Source: Enterovibrio norvegicus FF-33
GTDB lineage: Bacteria; Pseudomonadota; Gammaproteobacteria; Enterobacterales; Vibrionaceae
NCBI RefSeq assembly: GCF_000286835.2
Contig: NZ_AJYD02000038.1
Location: 2,432,721 to 2,496,720 of the forward strand
Direction of reading: 5' to 3'
DNA length: 64,000 bases
Shown here in pieces: positions 55,121 through 64,000 of the stretch. The position numbers and the translations under genes were made by a program. Below the pieces are notes generated by a model that worked only from the letters and a program-made list of their open reading frames with translations, was not told the DNA's origin and did no database searches. The stretch's first letter is position 1. Each line of letters starts with the position of its first letter.

Positions 55121-56359
55121 TTACATTTTTTTGAAGATTAACGAGCCATTTGTGCCACCAAAGCCGAAAGAGTTACAGAGTGCATACTCCATGTTCACTT
55201 GGCGTGCTTCGTGAGGAACGTAATCAAGATCACAACCTTCATCAAGATTATCGAGGTTAATCGTTGGCGCTACCGCCTGATCAACCAAAGACATGATGGT
55301 AAAGATAGATTCAGCAGAGCCCGCAGCACCCAACAAGTGACCGGTCATCGACTTAGTCGAAGACACCATAGTTTTGTCAGCCGCTGCACCCATTGCTAAA
55401 CGAATGCCTTTGGTTTCAGCCACATCCCCCGCTGGAGTAGACGTACCATGCGCGTTAATGTAACCGATATCTTCCGGTGTGATGCCTGCATCGCGGATCG
55501 CTGCTTTCATTGCCAGCGCACCGCCTGAACCGTCTGCACTTGGCGACGTCATGTGGTACGCGTCTCCGCTCATACCAAAACCGACTAATTCACAGTAGAT
55601 TTTCGCGCCACGTGCTTTAGCAAACTCGTATTCTTCAAGAACGATCACACCAGCACCATCACCCAGAACAAAACCGTCACGGTCTTTATCCCACGGGCGT
55701 GATGCCGACTGTGGATCATCATTACGGGTAGACAGTGCTTTAGCCGCGGCGAAACCACCGATACCTAGCTCTGTAGAGGCTTTTTCTGCACCACCGGCAA
55801 CCATTGCGTCAACATCACCATATGCAATCATACGGGCAGCGTGACCGATGTTGTGAAGTCCAGTAGTACAAGCCGTTGAAATCGCGATGTTTGGACCGCG
55901 AAGACCGTAATTAATTGAAACGTGACCGGCGATCATATTAACGATGGTCGACGGTACAAAAAATGGACTAATTTTGCGTGGGCCTTTTGCGACATACGCA
56001 CGGTGGTTGGACTCAATTAAGCCAAGGCCACCAATACCAGAGCCGATGGCAACACCAATGCGCTCTGCATTCTCTTCTGTGACTTCTAAACCTGAATCTT
56101 CAAGTGCTTGCACACTTGCAGCGATACCGTACTGGATAAACAAATCCATTTTTTTGGCATCTTTCTTAGAGATGTAATCTTCACAGTTGAAATCATTCAC
56201 CATCCCAGCAAATTGGGTTGCGAAACCAGTGGTATCGAAATGTTGGATGGTTTGAATGCCGCTTTGGCCAGCCAGCAAGGCTTTCCAAGAAGATTCAACG
56301 GTGTTACCTACAGGTGATAACATCCCCATGCCAGTGACTACAACACGACGCTTAGACAC
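55121..56359 (-). CDS. fabF: Beta-ketoacyl-ACP synthase II
   Basis: 412 residues. The active-site Cys is in [12 protein letters not shown], with catalytic histidines in [11 protein letters not shown] and [12 protein letters not shown]. It elongates acyl-ACP with malonyl-ACP, including the temperature-sensitive step to cis-vaccenate in E. coli. It lies downstream of acpP, with a hairpin between. Confidence 0.97.
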   Translation of the reverse strand: MSKRRVVVTGMGMLSPVGNTVESSWKALLAGQSGIQTIQHFDTTGFATQFAGMVNDFNCEDYISKKDAKKMDLFIQYGIAASVQALEDSGLEVTEENAERIGVAIGSGIGGLGLIESNHRAYVAKGPRKISPFFVPSTIVNMIAGHVSINYGLRGPNIAISTACTTGLHNIGHAARMIAYGDVDAMVAGGAEKASTELGIGGFAAAKALSTRNDDPQSASRPWDKDRDGFVLGDGAGVIVLEEYEFAKARGAKIYCELVGFGMSGDAYHMTSPSADGSGGALAMKAAIRDAGITPEDIGYINAHGTSTPAGDVAETKGIRLAMGAAADKTMVSSTKSMTGHLLGAAGSAESIFTIMSLVDQAVAPTINLDNLDEGCDLDYVPHEARQVNMEYALCNSFGFGGTNGSLIFKKM

Positions 56360-56407
56360 GATGATATTCTCCGAGAAAAGGTGTTATTTGAAATTTTCGG
56401 GGTCTTA

Positions 56408-56439
56408 GAAAAAACTCAGGCGGTCAAGTGACCGCCTGG
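56408..56439 (-). terminator. Terminator-like hairpin between acpP and fabF
   Basis: Perfect stem CAGGCGGTCA / TGACCGCCTG with a 2-base loop, followed on the minus strand by a T-rich run. It could boost acpP mRNA over fabF. Confidence 0.75.
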
Positions 56440-56455
56440 AAGGATCTTGTTCTGA

Positions 56456-56692
56456 TTACTCAGACGCGCCTACAACGTAATCAATCGCTGCTTGGACGGT
56501 AGTGATCTTCTCTGCTTCTTCGTCTGGAATCTCGGTATCGAATTCTTCTTCCAGAGCCATTACCAACTCAACGGTGTCCAGTGAGTCTGCACCTAGGTCG
56601 TCTACGAAAGATGCTTCGTTTTTAACTTCAGCTTCGTCTACGCCCAATTGCTCAATGATGATTTTTTTAACGCGTTCTTCGATGTTGCTCAT
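56456..56692 (-). CDS. acpP: Acyl carrier protein
   Basis: 78 residues, very acidic. The phosphopantetheine attachment serine is Ser37 in [12 protein letters not shown]. It carries growing acyl chains for the whole fatty-acid pathway. It sits between fabG and fabF as usual, with 157 bases upstream that may hold its own promoter. Confidence 0.98.
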   Translation of the reverse strand: MSNIEERVKKIIIEQLGVDEAEVKNEASFVDDLGADSLDTVELVMALEEEFDTEIPDEEAEKITTVQAAIDYVVGASE

Positions 56693-56849
56693 ATTAATAC
56701 TATTCCTTACAAGATTCGCAGATGCGATATGTGCAGTAGTTTATTCAATAATGTGGACTTTGCAACACCCTATATGCTGGTCAAACCACGATATGCTCGA
56801 TAAACAGCCGGAGTTTGACCTGTATCATTTAGTGTTGCAACTTTAATGT

Positions 56850-57584
56850 TTAAATCATGTACATGCCGCCGTTAACATGAAGTGTCTCACCTGTGATATA
56901 TGCTGCATCCGCAGACGCAAGGAATGCGACTGTGGCAGCAATTTCACGTGGGTCACCCAATCGTCCAGCAGGTACTTGAGCAAGTGTTGCTGCACGCTGA
57001 TCATCGTTCAGCGCTTTTGTCATATCGGTTTCGATGAAACCTGGAGCAACAGTATTTACGGTAATTCCGCGCGATGCAACTTCACGTGCCAGAGATTTGG
57101 TGAAACCCACAACTCCAGCTTTTGCCGCTGAGTAATTCGCTTGTCCTGCATTGCCCATGGTACCAACAACAGAACCCACGTTGATGATTCGGCCATTACG
57201 CTTTTTCATCATTGCACGCAGTACTGCTTTTGACATGCGGAAGATAGACGTCAAGTTGGTGTCCATAATGTCCTGCCACTCGTCATCTTTCATACGCATC
57301 AGAAGGTTATCGCGAGTGATACCTGCGTTATTTACCAGAATATCAATGTCACCAAACTCTTCTTTAATCGCTTTCAACACATCGCCAACAGATTCTGCTG
57401 ATGTCACATTCAGTGCGAAACCTTTGCCATTTTCACCCAGATAATCGCTGATTGCTGCGGCACCGCTCTCAGAAGTGGCAGTACCTACGACCGTCGCACC
57501 ACGTTCCACGAGAAGTTCAGCGATAGCACGCCCAATCCCGCGGCTTGCGCCCGTTACAAGAGCAATTTTTCCATTCAGGTTCAT
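56850..57584 (-). CDS. fabG: 3-oxoacyl-ACP reductase
   Basis: 244 residues of the short-chain dehydrogenase family. NADPH site TGASRGIGRAIAE, NNAGITRDNLLMRM, and the YSAAK catalytic Tyr/Lys are visible. It reduces beta-ketoacyl-ACP to beta-hydroxyacyl-ACP. It follows fabD by 60 bases on the same strand. Confidence 0.98.
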   Translation of the reverse strand: MNLNGKIALVTGASRGIGRAIAELLVERGATVVGTATSESGAAAISDYLGENGKGFALNVTSAESVGDVLKAIKEEFGDIDILVNNAGITRDNLLMRMKDDEWQDIMDTNLTSIFRMSKAVLRAMMKKRNGRIINVGSVVGTMGNAGQANYSAAKAGVVGFTKSLAREVASRGITVNTVAPGFIETDMTKALNDDQRAATLAQVPAGRLGDPREIAATVAFLASADAAYITGETLHVNGGMYMI

Positions 57585-57644
57585 GAGTTTTCGTTCCTTT
57601 ATAACAGCGGTTAGCGATTTAACACTTCCCGCAATTCCTAGAAA

Positions 57645-58568
57645 TTACTTCGCGGCTTCCAGCGATGCTGGATCATTTACCGCCGCCGCATTTAGGTTGC
57701 GATCGATACGTTTTGCTAGACCGGTCAATACTTTACCTGGCCCCATTTCCAACAGCAGCGCTACGCCTTGACCAGCCATTTTCTCAACACTTTCAGTCCA
57801 ACGAACAGGACCGTATAGCTGATGAACTAGTGCGCGTTTAATCGCAGCAGGATCAGTTTCAGCAGCAACGTCAGCATTGTTAATGACAGGAATCGATGGC
57901 GCAGAGAAGTCAATGCTTTCAAGTGCAACTGCAAGTTTATCAGCAGCAGGCTTCATCAGCGCACAATGTGAAGGAACAGAAACGGGCAAAGGAAGCGCAC
58001 GTTTAGCACCCGCGTCTTTACACAGTACGTTCGCTCGTTCCACCGCTTCTTTATTACCAGCGATAACAACCTGACCCGGAGAGTTAAAGTTAACCGGTGA
58101 CACGACTTGACCTTGTGCAGCATCTTCACACGCTTTCGCAATCGCGTCATTGTCCAAGCCGATGATGGCCGACATTGCGCCCACACCCGCTGGAACTGCT
58201 TCTTGCATCAACTCGCCACGAAGTTCAACCAACTTTACCGCTTGTTTGAAATCGATAACGCCCGCACATACCAATGCTGAGTATTCACCAAGGCTATGAC
58301 CTGCCATGACAGATGGTTGCGCACCACCTTGTTCCAGCCAGACACGCCAGATTGCAACAGAGGCTGTCAACAATGCAGGCTGTGTACGATTGGTTTGGTT
58401 TAGATCGGTGTCAGGTCCGTTTTGAACCAATTCCCACAAATCGTAGCCAAGTACGCCAGATGCTTCAGCGAAGGTTTCTTTAACTACCGCAAACTGCTCT
58501 GCCAGTGCTGCCAACATACCCACAGCCTGTGAACCTTGGCCTGGAAAAACCACAGCAAAGTTAGACAT
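57645..58568 (-). CDS. fabD: Malonyl-CoA:ACP transacylase
   Basis: 307 residues. The nucleophile serine is in AGHSLGEYSA; GQGSQAVGM opens the protein, and the catalytic histidine is in VSVPSHCALM. It loads malonyl groups on to ACP. It follows fabH after 13 bases. Confidence 0.98.
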   Translation of the reverse strand: MSNFAVVFPGQGSQAVGMLAALAEQFAVVKETFAEASGVLGYDLWELVQNGPDTDLNQTNRTQPALLTASVAIWRVWLEQGGAQPSVMAGHSLGEYSALVCAGVIDFKQAVKLVELRGELMQEAVPAGVGAMSAIIGLDNDAIAKACEDAAQGQVVSPVNFNSPGQVVIAGNKEAVERANVLCKDAGAKRALPLPVSVPSHCALMKPAADKLAVALESIDFSAPSIPVINNADVAAETDPAAIKRALVHQLYGPVRWTESVEKMAGQGVALLLEMGPGKVLTGLAKRIDRNLNAAAVNDPASLEAAK

Positions 58569-58581
58569 AACGTTTTCCTTA

Positions 58582-59547
58582 TTAAAATTTAATCAGTGCA
58601 GAGCCCCAGGCGAAACCACCGCCAAAGGCTTCCAGCAAAATCGTTTGGCCGCGCTGAATGCGTCCGTCTCGTACTGCTTCATCGAGCGCAGTAGGAACAG
58701 AAGCGGCTGACGTATTGCCGTGTCTATCTAGAGTAATCACTACCTGATCCATCGACATTGCGAGTTTCTTCGCGGTAGCTTTGATAATGCGAAAGTTTGC
58801 TTGGTGTGGCACAAGCCAATCAATCTCTGATTTATCCATTTGATTTTCATCAAGCGTTTCAGACACGATATTGGCAAGTTGATTGACAGCGACTTTGAAC
58901 ACGTCATTGCCCGCCATTTCCAACCACGCATCTTGCGCAGTAGGGTTGCTCGCAATATCACGTGCTGGATATTTCAATTTCAGCAATTCACCAAACTTAC
59001 CATCGGCACGAAGATGCGTTGAAATAATGCCTGGTTCATCACTTGCGCTCACAATAGCGGCACCGGCACCATCACCAAACAGGATAATGGTAGAACGATC
59101 AGTCGGATCACACTTGTGCGAAAGACGATCAGCACCAATCACCAATGCATTACGCGCCATGCCTGATTTCACGTACTGGTCTGCAACACTCAACGCGTAA
59201 ACAAAACCAGAACAGGCGGCAGCAATATCAAATGCAGGGCAACCGCTGATCTCCAACATTGCCTGAACATCACAGGCCGATGATGGAAACGCATTTTCAC
59301 CACTGGTTGTGGCAAAAATAATTAAATCAATGTCTTGCTTGTCAATATTTGCCATTTCAATGGCACGACAGGCAGCGTGATAACCCATAGTTGCCACTGA
59401 TTCATCTTCAGCAGCAATACGGCGCTCTTTGATACCAGTACGAGCCATGATCCACTCATCACTGGTATCAACCATTTTTTCGAGATCCGCATTCGAACGG
59501 ATTTGCTCAGGCAAATAACTGCCTGTGCCTAAAATCTTACTAAACAT
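58582..59547 (-). CDS. fabH: Beta-ketoacyl-ACP synthase III
   Basis: 321 residues. Catalytic Cys in [10 protein letters not shown], His in VPHQANFRI and Asn in GNTSAASVP. It starts fatty-acid synthesis by condensing acetyl-CoA with malonyl-ACP. It follows plsX by five bases, so the two are coupled. Confidence 0.97.
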   Translation of the reverse strand: MFSKILGTGSYLPEQIRSNADLEKMVDTSDEWIMARTGIKERRIAAEDESVATMGYHAACRAIEMANIDKQDIDLIIFATTSGENAFPSSACDVQAMLEISGCPAFDIAAACSGFVYALSVADQYVKSGMARNALVIGADRLSHKCDPTDRSTIILFGDGAGAAIVSASDEPGIISTHLRADGKFGELLKLKYPARDIASNPTAQDAWLEMAGNDVFKVAVNQLANIVSETLDENQMDKSEIDWLVPHQANFRIIKATAKKLAMSMDQVVITLDRHGNTSAASVPTALDEAVRDGRIQRGQTILLEAFGGGFAWGSALIKF

Positions 59548-59552
59548 GACGA

Positions 59553-60578
59553 CTAATATTGCCTCTCGAGTAGTACGGCTTCCAAACGGTCACATATTTT
59601 TCTAGGTAGTTGCCGTTCGACTTCGTGTACCGCTTCTCCGATAGCGTGTTGGAAAGCGGATATATCAGCACGTCCGTGGCTTTTCACTACAATGCCGCGC
59701 AATCCTAACAGACTTGCACCATTGTACTGGTCGGGGTTCAGGTTATTTAGCGCTTTAAATAGGCTACCGAATAACCATTTAGCCACCAGTTTCTTAATTG
59801 GGTTCACCAGTATATGCATTTTTAGACTTTCTAAAAATAATCTGGCGACACCTTCACTGGTTTTCAGGCTGACATTACCGACAAATCCATCGCAGACAAT
59901 CACGTCGGCCTTACCTGTATAAAGTTGATCACCCTCTACATAACCGATGTAATTGACCGCCGAGCACTGTTGTAACATTTCTGAACAGCGCTTAACTAAA
60001 TCGTTGCCTTTTATTTCTTCTTCACCAATGTTCAACAACGCCACTGACGGTTTATAACCTAGCTGCTCTTCAGCAAGGACCGATCCCATCACGGCAAACT
60101 GAAACAAGGTATCAGCATCCACTGACACATTTGCGCCCAGATCGAGCAACCAGCTTTTATGGCTTCCAATCGTTGGGAGCTCTGATACCAAAGCAGGTCT
60201 GTCTATACCAGGAAGTAATTTCAGTAACATGCGGGAAAGCGCCATCAAGGCACCGGTATTTCCAGCACTGACGCAAGCATCGGCCTTGCCTTCAGCGACA
60301 AGTTCGAGAGCGACACGCATAGAGGTACCTTTGCTCGCACGAAGTGCTTGCGAAGGACGTGTGTCATTGGCAATAGAAGATTCCGCATGAACAATTGATA
60401 TGCGGGAGGCATTATTTTGACCCAGCAATGTAAGCTGGCGAGTGATCTCAGTGTGATCACCGACGAGTACGACTTTTAACGAAGGGAAATACAACAATGC
60501 CTGCACGGAGGCAGGCACTGTTATCTGAGGACCGAAGTCCCCACCCATCGCATCAAGTGCAATGGTTAGACCAGACAA
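59553..60578 (-). CDS. plsX: Phosphate acyltransferase PlsX
   Basis: 341 residues. [11 protein letters not shown] near the start and [16 protein letters not shown] in the core define PlsX. It makes acyl-phosphate from acyl-ACP for phospholipid synthesis. It lies nine bases after rpmF in the same operon. Confidence 0.97.
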   Translation of the reverse strand: MSGLTIALDAMGGDFGPQITVPASVQALLYFPSLKVVLVGDHTEITRQLTLLGQNNASRISIVHAESSIANDTRPSQALRASKGTSMRVALELVAEGKADACVSAGNTGALMALSRMLLKLLPGIDRPALVSELPTIGSHKSWLLDLGANVSVDADTLFQFAVMGSVLAEEQLGYKPSVALLNIGEEEIKGNDLVKRCSEMLQQCSAVNYIGYVEGDQLYTGKADVIVCDGFVGNVSLKTSEGVARLFLESLKMHILVNPIKKLVAKWLFGSLFKALNNLNPDQYNGASLLGLRGIVVKSHGRADISAFQHAIGEAVHEVERQLPRKICDRLEAVLLERQY

Positions 60579-60587
60579 GGCTCAACC

Positions 60588-60758
60588 TTACTTGTTGATT
60601 ACCTTGCGGCCACGGTAGAAACCGTCAGCAGTCACATTGTGACGCAGGTGAGTTTCACCAGAAGTTGCATCTACAGACAGTGCACTAGTAGTTAGCGCAT
60701 CGTGTGAACGACGCATACCACGCATTGAACGTGATTTCTTGCTCTTTTGTACGGCCAT
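60588..60758 (-). CDS. rpmF: 50S ribosomal protein L32
   Basis: 56 residues, basic. It begins [19 protein letters not shown] and ends in RGRKVINK, the bacterial L32 pattern. The zinc cysteines of some L32 forms are absent, as in other gammaproteobacteria. It is a large-subunit ribosomal protein, located between yceD and plsX, the usual order. It is five bases from the yceD stop. Confidence 0.97.
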   Translation of the reverse strand: MAVQKSKKSRSMRGMRRSHDALTTSALSVDATSGETHLRHNVTADGFYRGRKVINK

Positions 60759-60763
60759 TGACC

Positions 60764-61294
60764 CTACTCCTCGTTACTTTGCTTTAAGTTCTTCAAAACG
60801 GCAAATGGATTCGGACGCTCATCAGCAAGCGGGATTTCCCCGAAAACCATACCATCAGCGGTGACTTCGCAGTCAACCTCATCGTGCATGGCAACCTGTG
60901 GCAATGCCACCATCAACTCATCTTCGATGAGGTGAAGCAGGTTAATCTCACCATTTTCGTCGACTAATGCCGGCTCATAAGCTTCCGGTAAATTGCCAAC
61001 CTGATCTTCATTGAAAACCGGGCTGTAAATAAATTCGATATCACAGTGATGCGAGAAAGGCTTCCAACAACGCTGACATTCAAGAGTTACATCGACCTTG
61101 GCGTTACCGCTTACAATCTTCAGACCTTGAGCATCAATGTCAAACGAAAGCTTTACATTAGCATCACTAATCACACCTTCAGTTGCCTCAGCAAGACGCT
61201 CGAGTTGCTTTCCTGTGATGATGCCATCATAGTCCAGCCGCTTTTGCGCATTCTTAAACGGATCAACCGTCAGTGGTAGCTTTACCTTCTGCAT
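60764..61294 (-). CDS. yceD: YceD (DUF177) protein
   Basis: 176 residues. It starts [19 protein letters not shown], as E. coli YceD does, and holds a LECQRC CxxC motif. The family is linked to 23S rRNA accumulation in plants; the bacterial role is unclear. It begins the rpmF-plsX-fab block. Its ATG lies only about 10 bases from the -10 box, so the transcript would be almost leaderless. Confidence 0.94.
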   Translation of the reverse strand: MQKVKLPLTVDPFKNAQKRLDYDGIITGKQLERLAEATEGVISDANVKLSFDIDAQGLKIVSGNAKVDVTLECQRCWKPFSHHCDIEFIYSPVFNEDQVGNLPEAYEPALVDENGEINLLHLIEDELMVALPQVAMHDEVDCEVTADGMVFGEIPLADERPNPFAVLKNLKQSNEE

Positions 61295-61303
61295 AGGGCG
61301 CGA

Positions 61304-61332
61304 ATTCTAGCCTCCAAAGTATCCCGAGTCAA
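61304..61332 (-). promoter_or_regulatory. Sigma-70 promoter of yceD-rpmF-plsX-fab block
   Basis: On the minus strand, TTGACT (61,327-61,332) and TAGAAT (61,304-61,309) are spaced 17 bp. The start of transcription would fall near 61,297, two or three bases before the yceD ATG. Confidence 0.8.
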
Positions 61333-61530
61333 AGAGATTTGTACCTTAACTTCCATATAGATGACAAAAAAAGCCACAATAATTCAGGAAAGGTTAATTT
61401 CTGTGCAACAGGTACTTAGCGAAATTAATACCAGAATGGACGCAAACAACGCATGTCCACTCGCCTACGCAAGTGTAAAACATTACACTGACCGCCGTAT
61501 ACGAATAATCTGACAAAGGTGCACCGTTAG

Positions 61531-62115
61531 ATGAATAATCAAACAGTCGTGCTGGCATCTGGCTCTAAATACCGCCAAATGCTGCTTGAAAAACTCCGCA
61601 TTCCATTCAAATCACATTCACCTGACATCGATGAAGCTGCTTTCGCTGATGAACCCCCCACTGAATTGGTCAAGCGCTTGTCCTATGAAAAAGCCCTCGC
61701 CTGTCGTGACGTTTATCCTGAAGCACTCATCATAGGATCCGATCAAGTCTGTGTGATCGACGGAAGGATCCTCGGGAAACCTCACACGCATGCACGTGCT
61801 GTTGAACAACTAAAAGCGGCCTCAGGCAAACATGTTACCTTTTATACAGGCCTCACCCTACTCAATGCCAAAAGTGGTCACACACAGACGGATGTTGAGC
61901 CTTTTCACGTGCATTTTCGAACGTTAACTGACAGTGAAATTGAAAACTATGTGCAGAAAGAGCAACCTCTCGACTGCGCAGGCAGTTTTAAATGCGAGAG
62001 TTTAGGCATTGCGTTGTTCACTCGATTAGAAGGAAGGGATCCCAACACTTTGGTGGGTTTACCCTTGATTAGGCTGTGTGAAATGTTGAAAGAAGAAGGT
62101 ATGAGCATTCTGTAG
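61531..62115 (+). CDS. yceF: Maf-like nucleotide pyrophosphatase (YceF family)
   Basis: 194 residues. Maf motifs include [14 protein letters not shown] at the start, DEAAFADE, and IIGSDQVC. The YceF subgroup hydrolyses 7-methyl-GTP and prevents its use in nucleic acid. It is divergent from yceD. A 50-codon ORF upstream is doubtful. Confidence 0.93.
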   Translation: MNNQTVVLASGSKYRQMLLEKLRIPFKSHSPDIDEAAFADEPPTELVKRLSYEKALACRDVYPEALIIGSDQVCVIDGRILGKPHTHARAVEQLKAASGKHVTFYTGLTLLNAKSGHTQTDVEPFHVHFRTLTDSEIENYVQKEQPLDCAGSFKCESLGIALFTRLEGRDPNTLVGLPLIRLCEMLKEEGMSIL

Positions 62116-62164
62116 CATGAGGCTTATTTCTTGCCAGTAGAACGAAGAATCACATGAAAAATCA

Positions 62165-62192
62165 AATAGAGAGGGCGATTGCCCTCTCTATT
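62165..62192. terminator. Terminator between yceF and the HAD gene
   Basis: AATAGAGAGGGC / GCCCTCTCTATT inverted repeat with a GATT loop between convergent genes; the T tracts are short, so efficiency is uncertain. Confidence 0.7.
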
Positions 62193-62207
62193 GTTTAACT
62201 TGAGTGC

Positions 62208-62849
62208 TTATCTCAATGCATCAAGTGACGCAATAATCGCAACAGGTGAGTAATCCGAAAGTACAGCTTCATCATGTACTCCCCATGTTATGCCAATAGC
62301 ATCGACGCCTGCCTTTTGTGCCAACAGCATATCGTGAGACGTGTCGCCGACCATGATGGCCTCATGGGGCTGAACATTTAGCTCGTCTAACAACTCAAGG
62401 ATCATCAAAGGATCCGGTTTTGAGGCCGTAAGATCCGCCGTTCTTGTGGCCGCAAAGAAATGTCCCGTGTCCGTTTCCAGCATGACACGGTCTAAGCCAA
62501 TACGTGACTTCCCTGTAGCAACCGCGAGCACATAGCCCTTCTCTTTTAATGCAGTTAAAACATCCACCACACCATCGTAAAGTGCATGCGGCGTCGTATT
62601 AAAATCACGAAACTGCTCGCCGTAATGTTTTTTCCACTCATCAAGCTTATCTAGCGGTGCATTCGGATAAAGATAGCAATAGCCTTTATCTAAACTTAAC
62701 CCGATCATTTGCTTGAGTTCATCAGCTGACAATTCAGGCAAACCACCCGTCAAACGGGCAGCCTCCTTCAAACTCGACACGATGCGGGCAACAGAATCCA
62801 TCACTGTGCCATCCCAATCGAAGATCACTAACTTGTAGTTAGTTAACAC
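62208..62849 (-). CDS. HAD-family phosphatase (phosphoglycolate phosphatase-like)
   Basis: 213 residues of HAD subfamily IA. Motif I FDWDGTVMDS, motif II VATGKS, motif III region KPDP, and motif IV VGDTSHDM are all present. It is a magnesium-dependent phosphomonoesterase; the substrate cannot be read from sequence. It overlaps rluC by 11 bases, so coupling is expected. Confidence 0.93.
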   Translation of the reverse strand: MLTNYKLVIFDWDGTVMDSVARIVSSLKEAARLTGGLPELSADELKQMIGLSLDKGYCYLYPNAPLDKLDEWKKHYGEQFRDFNTTPHALYDGVVDVLTALKEKGYVLAVATGKSRIGLDRVMLETDTGHFFAATRTADLTASKPDPLMILELLDELNVQPHEAIMVGDTSHDMLLAQKAGVDAIGITWGVHDEAVLSDYSPVAIIASLDALR

Positions 62850-63795
62850 GCGGCAATTTCCTTAAGCCTTCTAGGGCTCTCTCTAATTGTTTATCCAACG
62901 GCGCAGAGATATCCATCACCTCTTCCGTGCCCGGATGCGTGAACTTGATGTTTGCTGCGTGCAGGAACAAACGGTTTAAGCCAAATTTCTTGGTGTAAGC
63001 ATCAAAACGCGGATCACCATAACGGTCATCCCAAGCAAGCGGATGCCCAGCATACTGCGCATGAACTCGAATTTGATGGGTACGACCTGTGATTGGGCTC
63101 GCTTGAAGCAAGGTCGCCTGATCAAACTGTTCCAGTATTTTAAAACGTGTTTCAGATGCCTTACCATTGGGGTTAACACGAACAATACTGTTTACTTCGT
63201 TTTTAAGCAGTGGCGCAGTCACCTTCTTCATCGACGGCTTCCAGCGACCCATGCCAAGAGCGAAATAATATTTCTGTACGGTTTTTTCACGAAACTGCGC
63301 CTGAAGATGACGAAGTGCCGAACGTTTTTTTGCAATCAGCAAGATACCAGAAGTATCACGGTCAATACGATGCACCAGCTCAAGAAAACGCGCGTCTGGA
63401 CGAAGTGCGCGCATAGCCTCAATGGCACCAAAATGGAGCCCACTGCCGCCATGAACCGCAGTTCCGGAAGGCTTATTGAGAACAAGCATGTGATCGTCTT
63501 CATAAATCACACATTTTTCTAGCTCTGCCACTCTATCAAGCTTGGTGCTGGGAGCCGCAACCTGCGCCACCTCTGGGATCTTGATAGGTGGAAGACGGAT
63601 AACATCGCCCGCTTGGAGCTTATACTCCGGTTTTATGCGTTTTTTGTTAACTCGCACCTCTCCTTTACGAAGAATGCGATAAATCATACTTTTAGGTACG
63701 TTTTTAAGCCTATTTCGGAGAAAGTTATCGATCCGCTGGCCAGCAATGTCATCAGAAATGTCGATGAATTGCACTTGGGGTTTGTCTGTATTCAT
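62839..63795 (-). CDS. rluC: 23S rRNA pseudouridine synthase
   Basis: 318 residues. An N-terminal S4 RNA-binding domain (NFLRNRLKNVPKSMIYRILR) is followed by the RluA-type catalytic domain with VHRIDRDTSG, whose Asp is catalytic. RluC modifies uridines 955, 2504 and 2580 of 23S rRNA in E. coli. Position next to a probable rne promoter matches the known rluC-rne arrangement. Confidence 0.95.
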   Translation of the reverse strand: MNTDKPQVQFIDISDDIAGQRIDNFLRNRLKNVPKSMIYRILRKGEVRVNKKRIKPEYKLQAGDVIRLPPIKIPEVAQVAAPSTKLDRVAELEKCVIYEDDHMLVLNKPSGTAVHGGSGLHFGAIEAMRALRPDARFLELVHRIDRDTSGILLIAKKRSALRHLQAQFREKTVQKYYFALGMGRWKPSMKKVTAPLLKNEVNSIVRVNPNGKASETRFKILEQFDQATLLQASPITGRTHQIRVHAQYAGHPLAWDDRYGDPRFDAYTKKFGLNRLFLHAANIKFTHPGTEEVMDISAPLDKQLERALEGLRKLPRVN

Positions 63796-63827
63796 AGGAC
63801 TTCGATTCTACATTGCATCAAAGTAGT

Positions 63828-63856
63828 TTGCTGCAAAAAAGTGTCCCTGCTATAGT
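63828..63856 (+). promoter_or_regulatory. Strong sigma-70 promoter reading out of the window (probably rne)
   Basis: TTGCTG (63,828-63,833) and TATAGT (63,851-63,856) are spaced 17 bp. The remaining 144 bases carry no gene start and look like a long 5' leader. In E. coli and vibrios rne lies divergent from rluC with such a leader, so rne is the likely target, though it lies outside the window. Confidence 0.75.
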
Positions 63857-64000
63857 TGCGCCGTAATGCGAGAAAGTTTGCAGCTTTTTTGCACGTCACG
63901 ACTACAAAGTCGACAAATAGAGTAAATCTTTACCGTTTTTTCCAAGACACTTGACCATTCACGGCACTATCTCTGAGTAGTATCTGATTCGCTGAGAGTT

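Noticed and set aside
61361-61513. 50-codon ORF between yceD and yceF
   Set aside because: No ribosome site and no recognisable family; it lies where the yceF promoter and leader should be. Conservation analysis would be needed to revive it.
1-64000. tRNA, rRNA, complete insertion sequence, prophage or integron integrase
   Set aside because: None recognised on either strand by reading; a tRNAscan and IS search would be the decisive check.

Overview
The window looks like chromosome 1 of a marine gammaproteobacterium of the Vibrionaceae (Vibrio, Grimontia, Enterovibrio or a close relative). The evidence is the minus-strand block holB-tmk-mltG-pabC-fabF-acpP-fabG-fabD-fabH-plsX-rpmF-yceD next to maf and rluC, a divergent helD/yccS pair, a TfoX-family regulator, a DUF1887 protein very like Vibrio cholerae VC1899, a vibrio-type integron cassette remnant, and a giant LapA-like RTX adhesin. 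The genus cannot be fixed from sequence reading alone.

Layout. 1-4,064: end of a VRR-NUC (FAN1-like) nuclease, a short BLUF photoreceptor, a diiron oxygen-binding (ODP) protein with an MCP-like partner, and a YcgR-type PilZ protein. 4,385-11,349: a secreted unknown, a membrane HD-GYP phosphodiesterase, helD and yccS, and a small secreted protein. 11,350-13,300: an accessory patch bounded by a 39-bp direct repeat. It holds an AT-rich CPBP-protease cassette with integron-like core sites and a lipoprotein gene whose downstream partner appears cut at the cassette edge. 13,341-14,703: dps and ugpQ. 14,878-26,472: one 3,864-residue RTX/T1SS adhesin with an N-terminal retention module, a candidate LapG cleavage motif and a tandem 820-residue super-repeat.

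26,910-37,544: a Card1/Can2-like CARF-nuclease with no CRISPR array in sight, udp with a CRP site, zntA with a MerR-type promoter, an orphan response regulator, a DASS transporter, a MATE pump, a CBS protein and a DUF945 protein. 37,717-47,527: a REC-cNMP-histidine kinase with its response regulator, a small outer-membrane protein, a TetR-lipoprotein pair, a LysR regulator, a TfoX-family gene coupled to a tiny membrane ORF, an HDOD protein, lysO and ptsG. 47,972-50,731: an M16 lipoprotein peptidase. 50,795-63,795: the fatty-acid/replication block, maf, a HAD phosphatase and rluC. The window ends in a strong promoter reading outward, probably for rne.

How the genes fit together. Several genes point to surface attachment and cyclic-di-GMP control: the adhesin with a LapG-type site, an HD-GYP enzyme and a PilZ protein. 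Sensory inputs include blue light (BLUF), probably oxygen (ODP/MCP) and a multi-REC phosphorelay. The fatty-acid block is conventional housekeeping. No rRNA, tRNA, CRISPR array, complete insertion sequence or integron integrase was seen.
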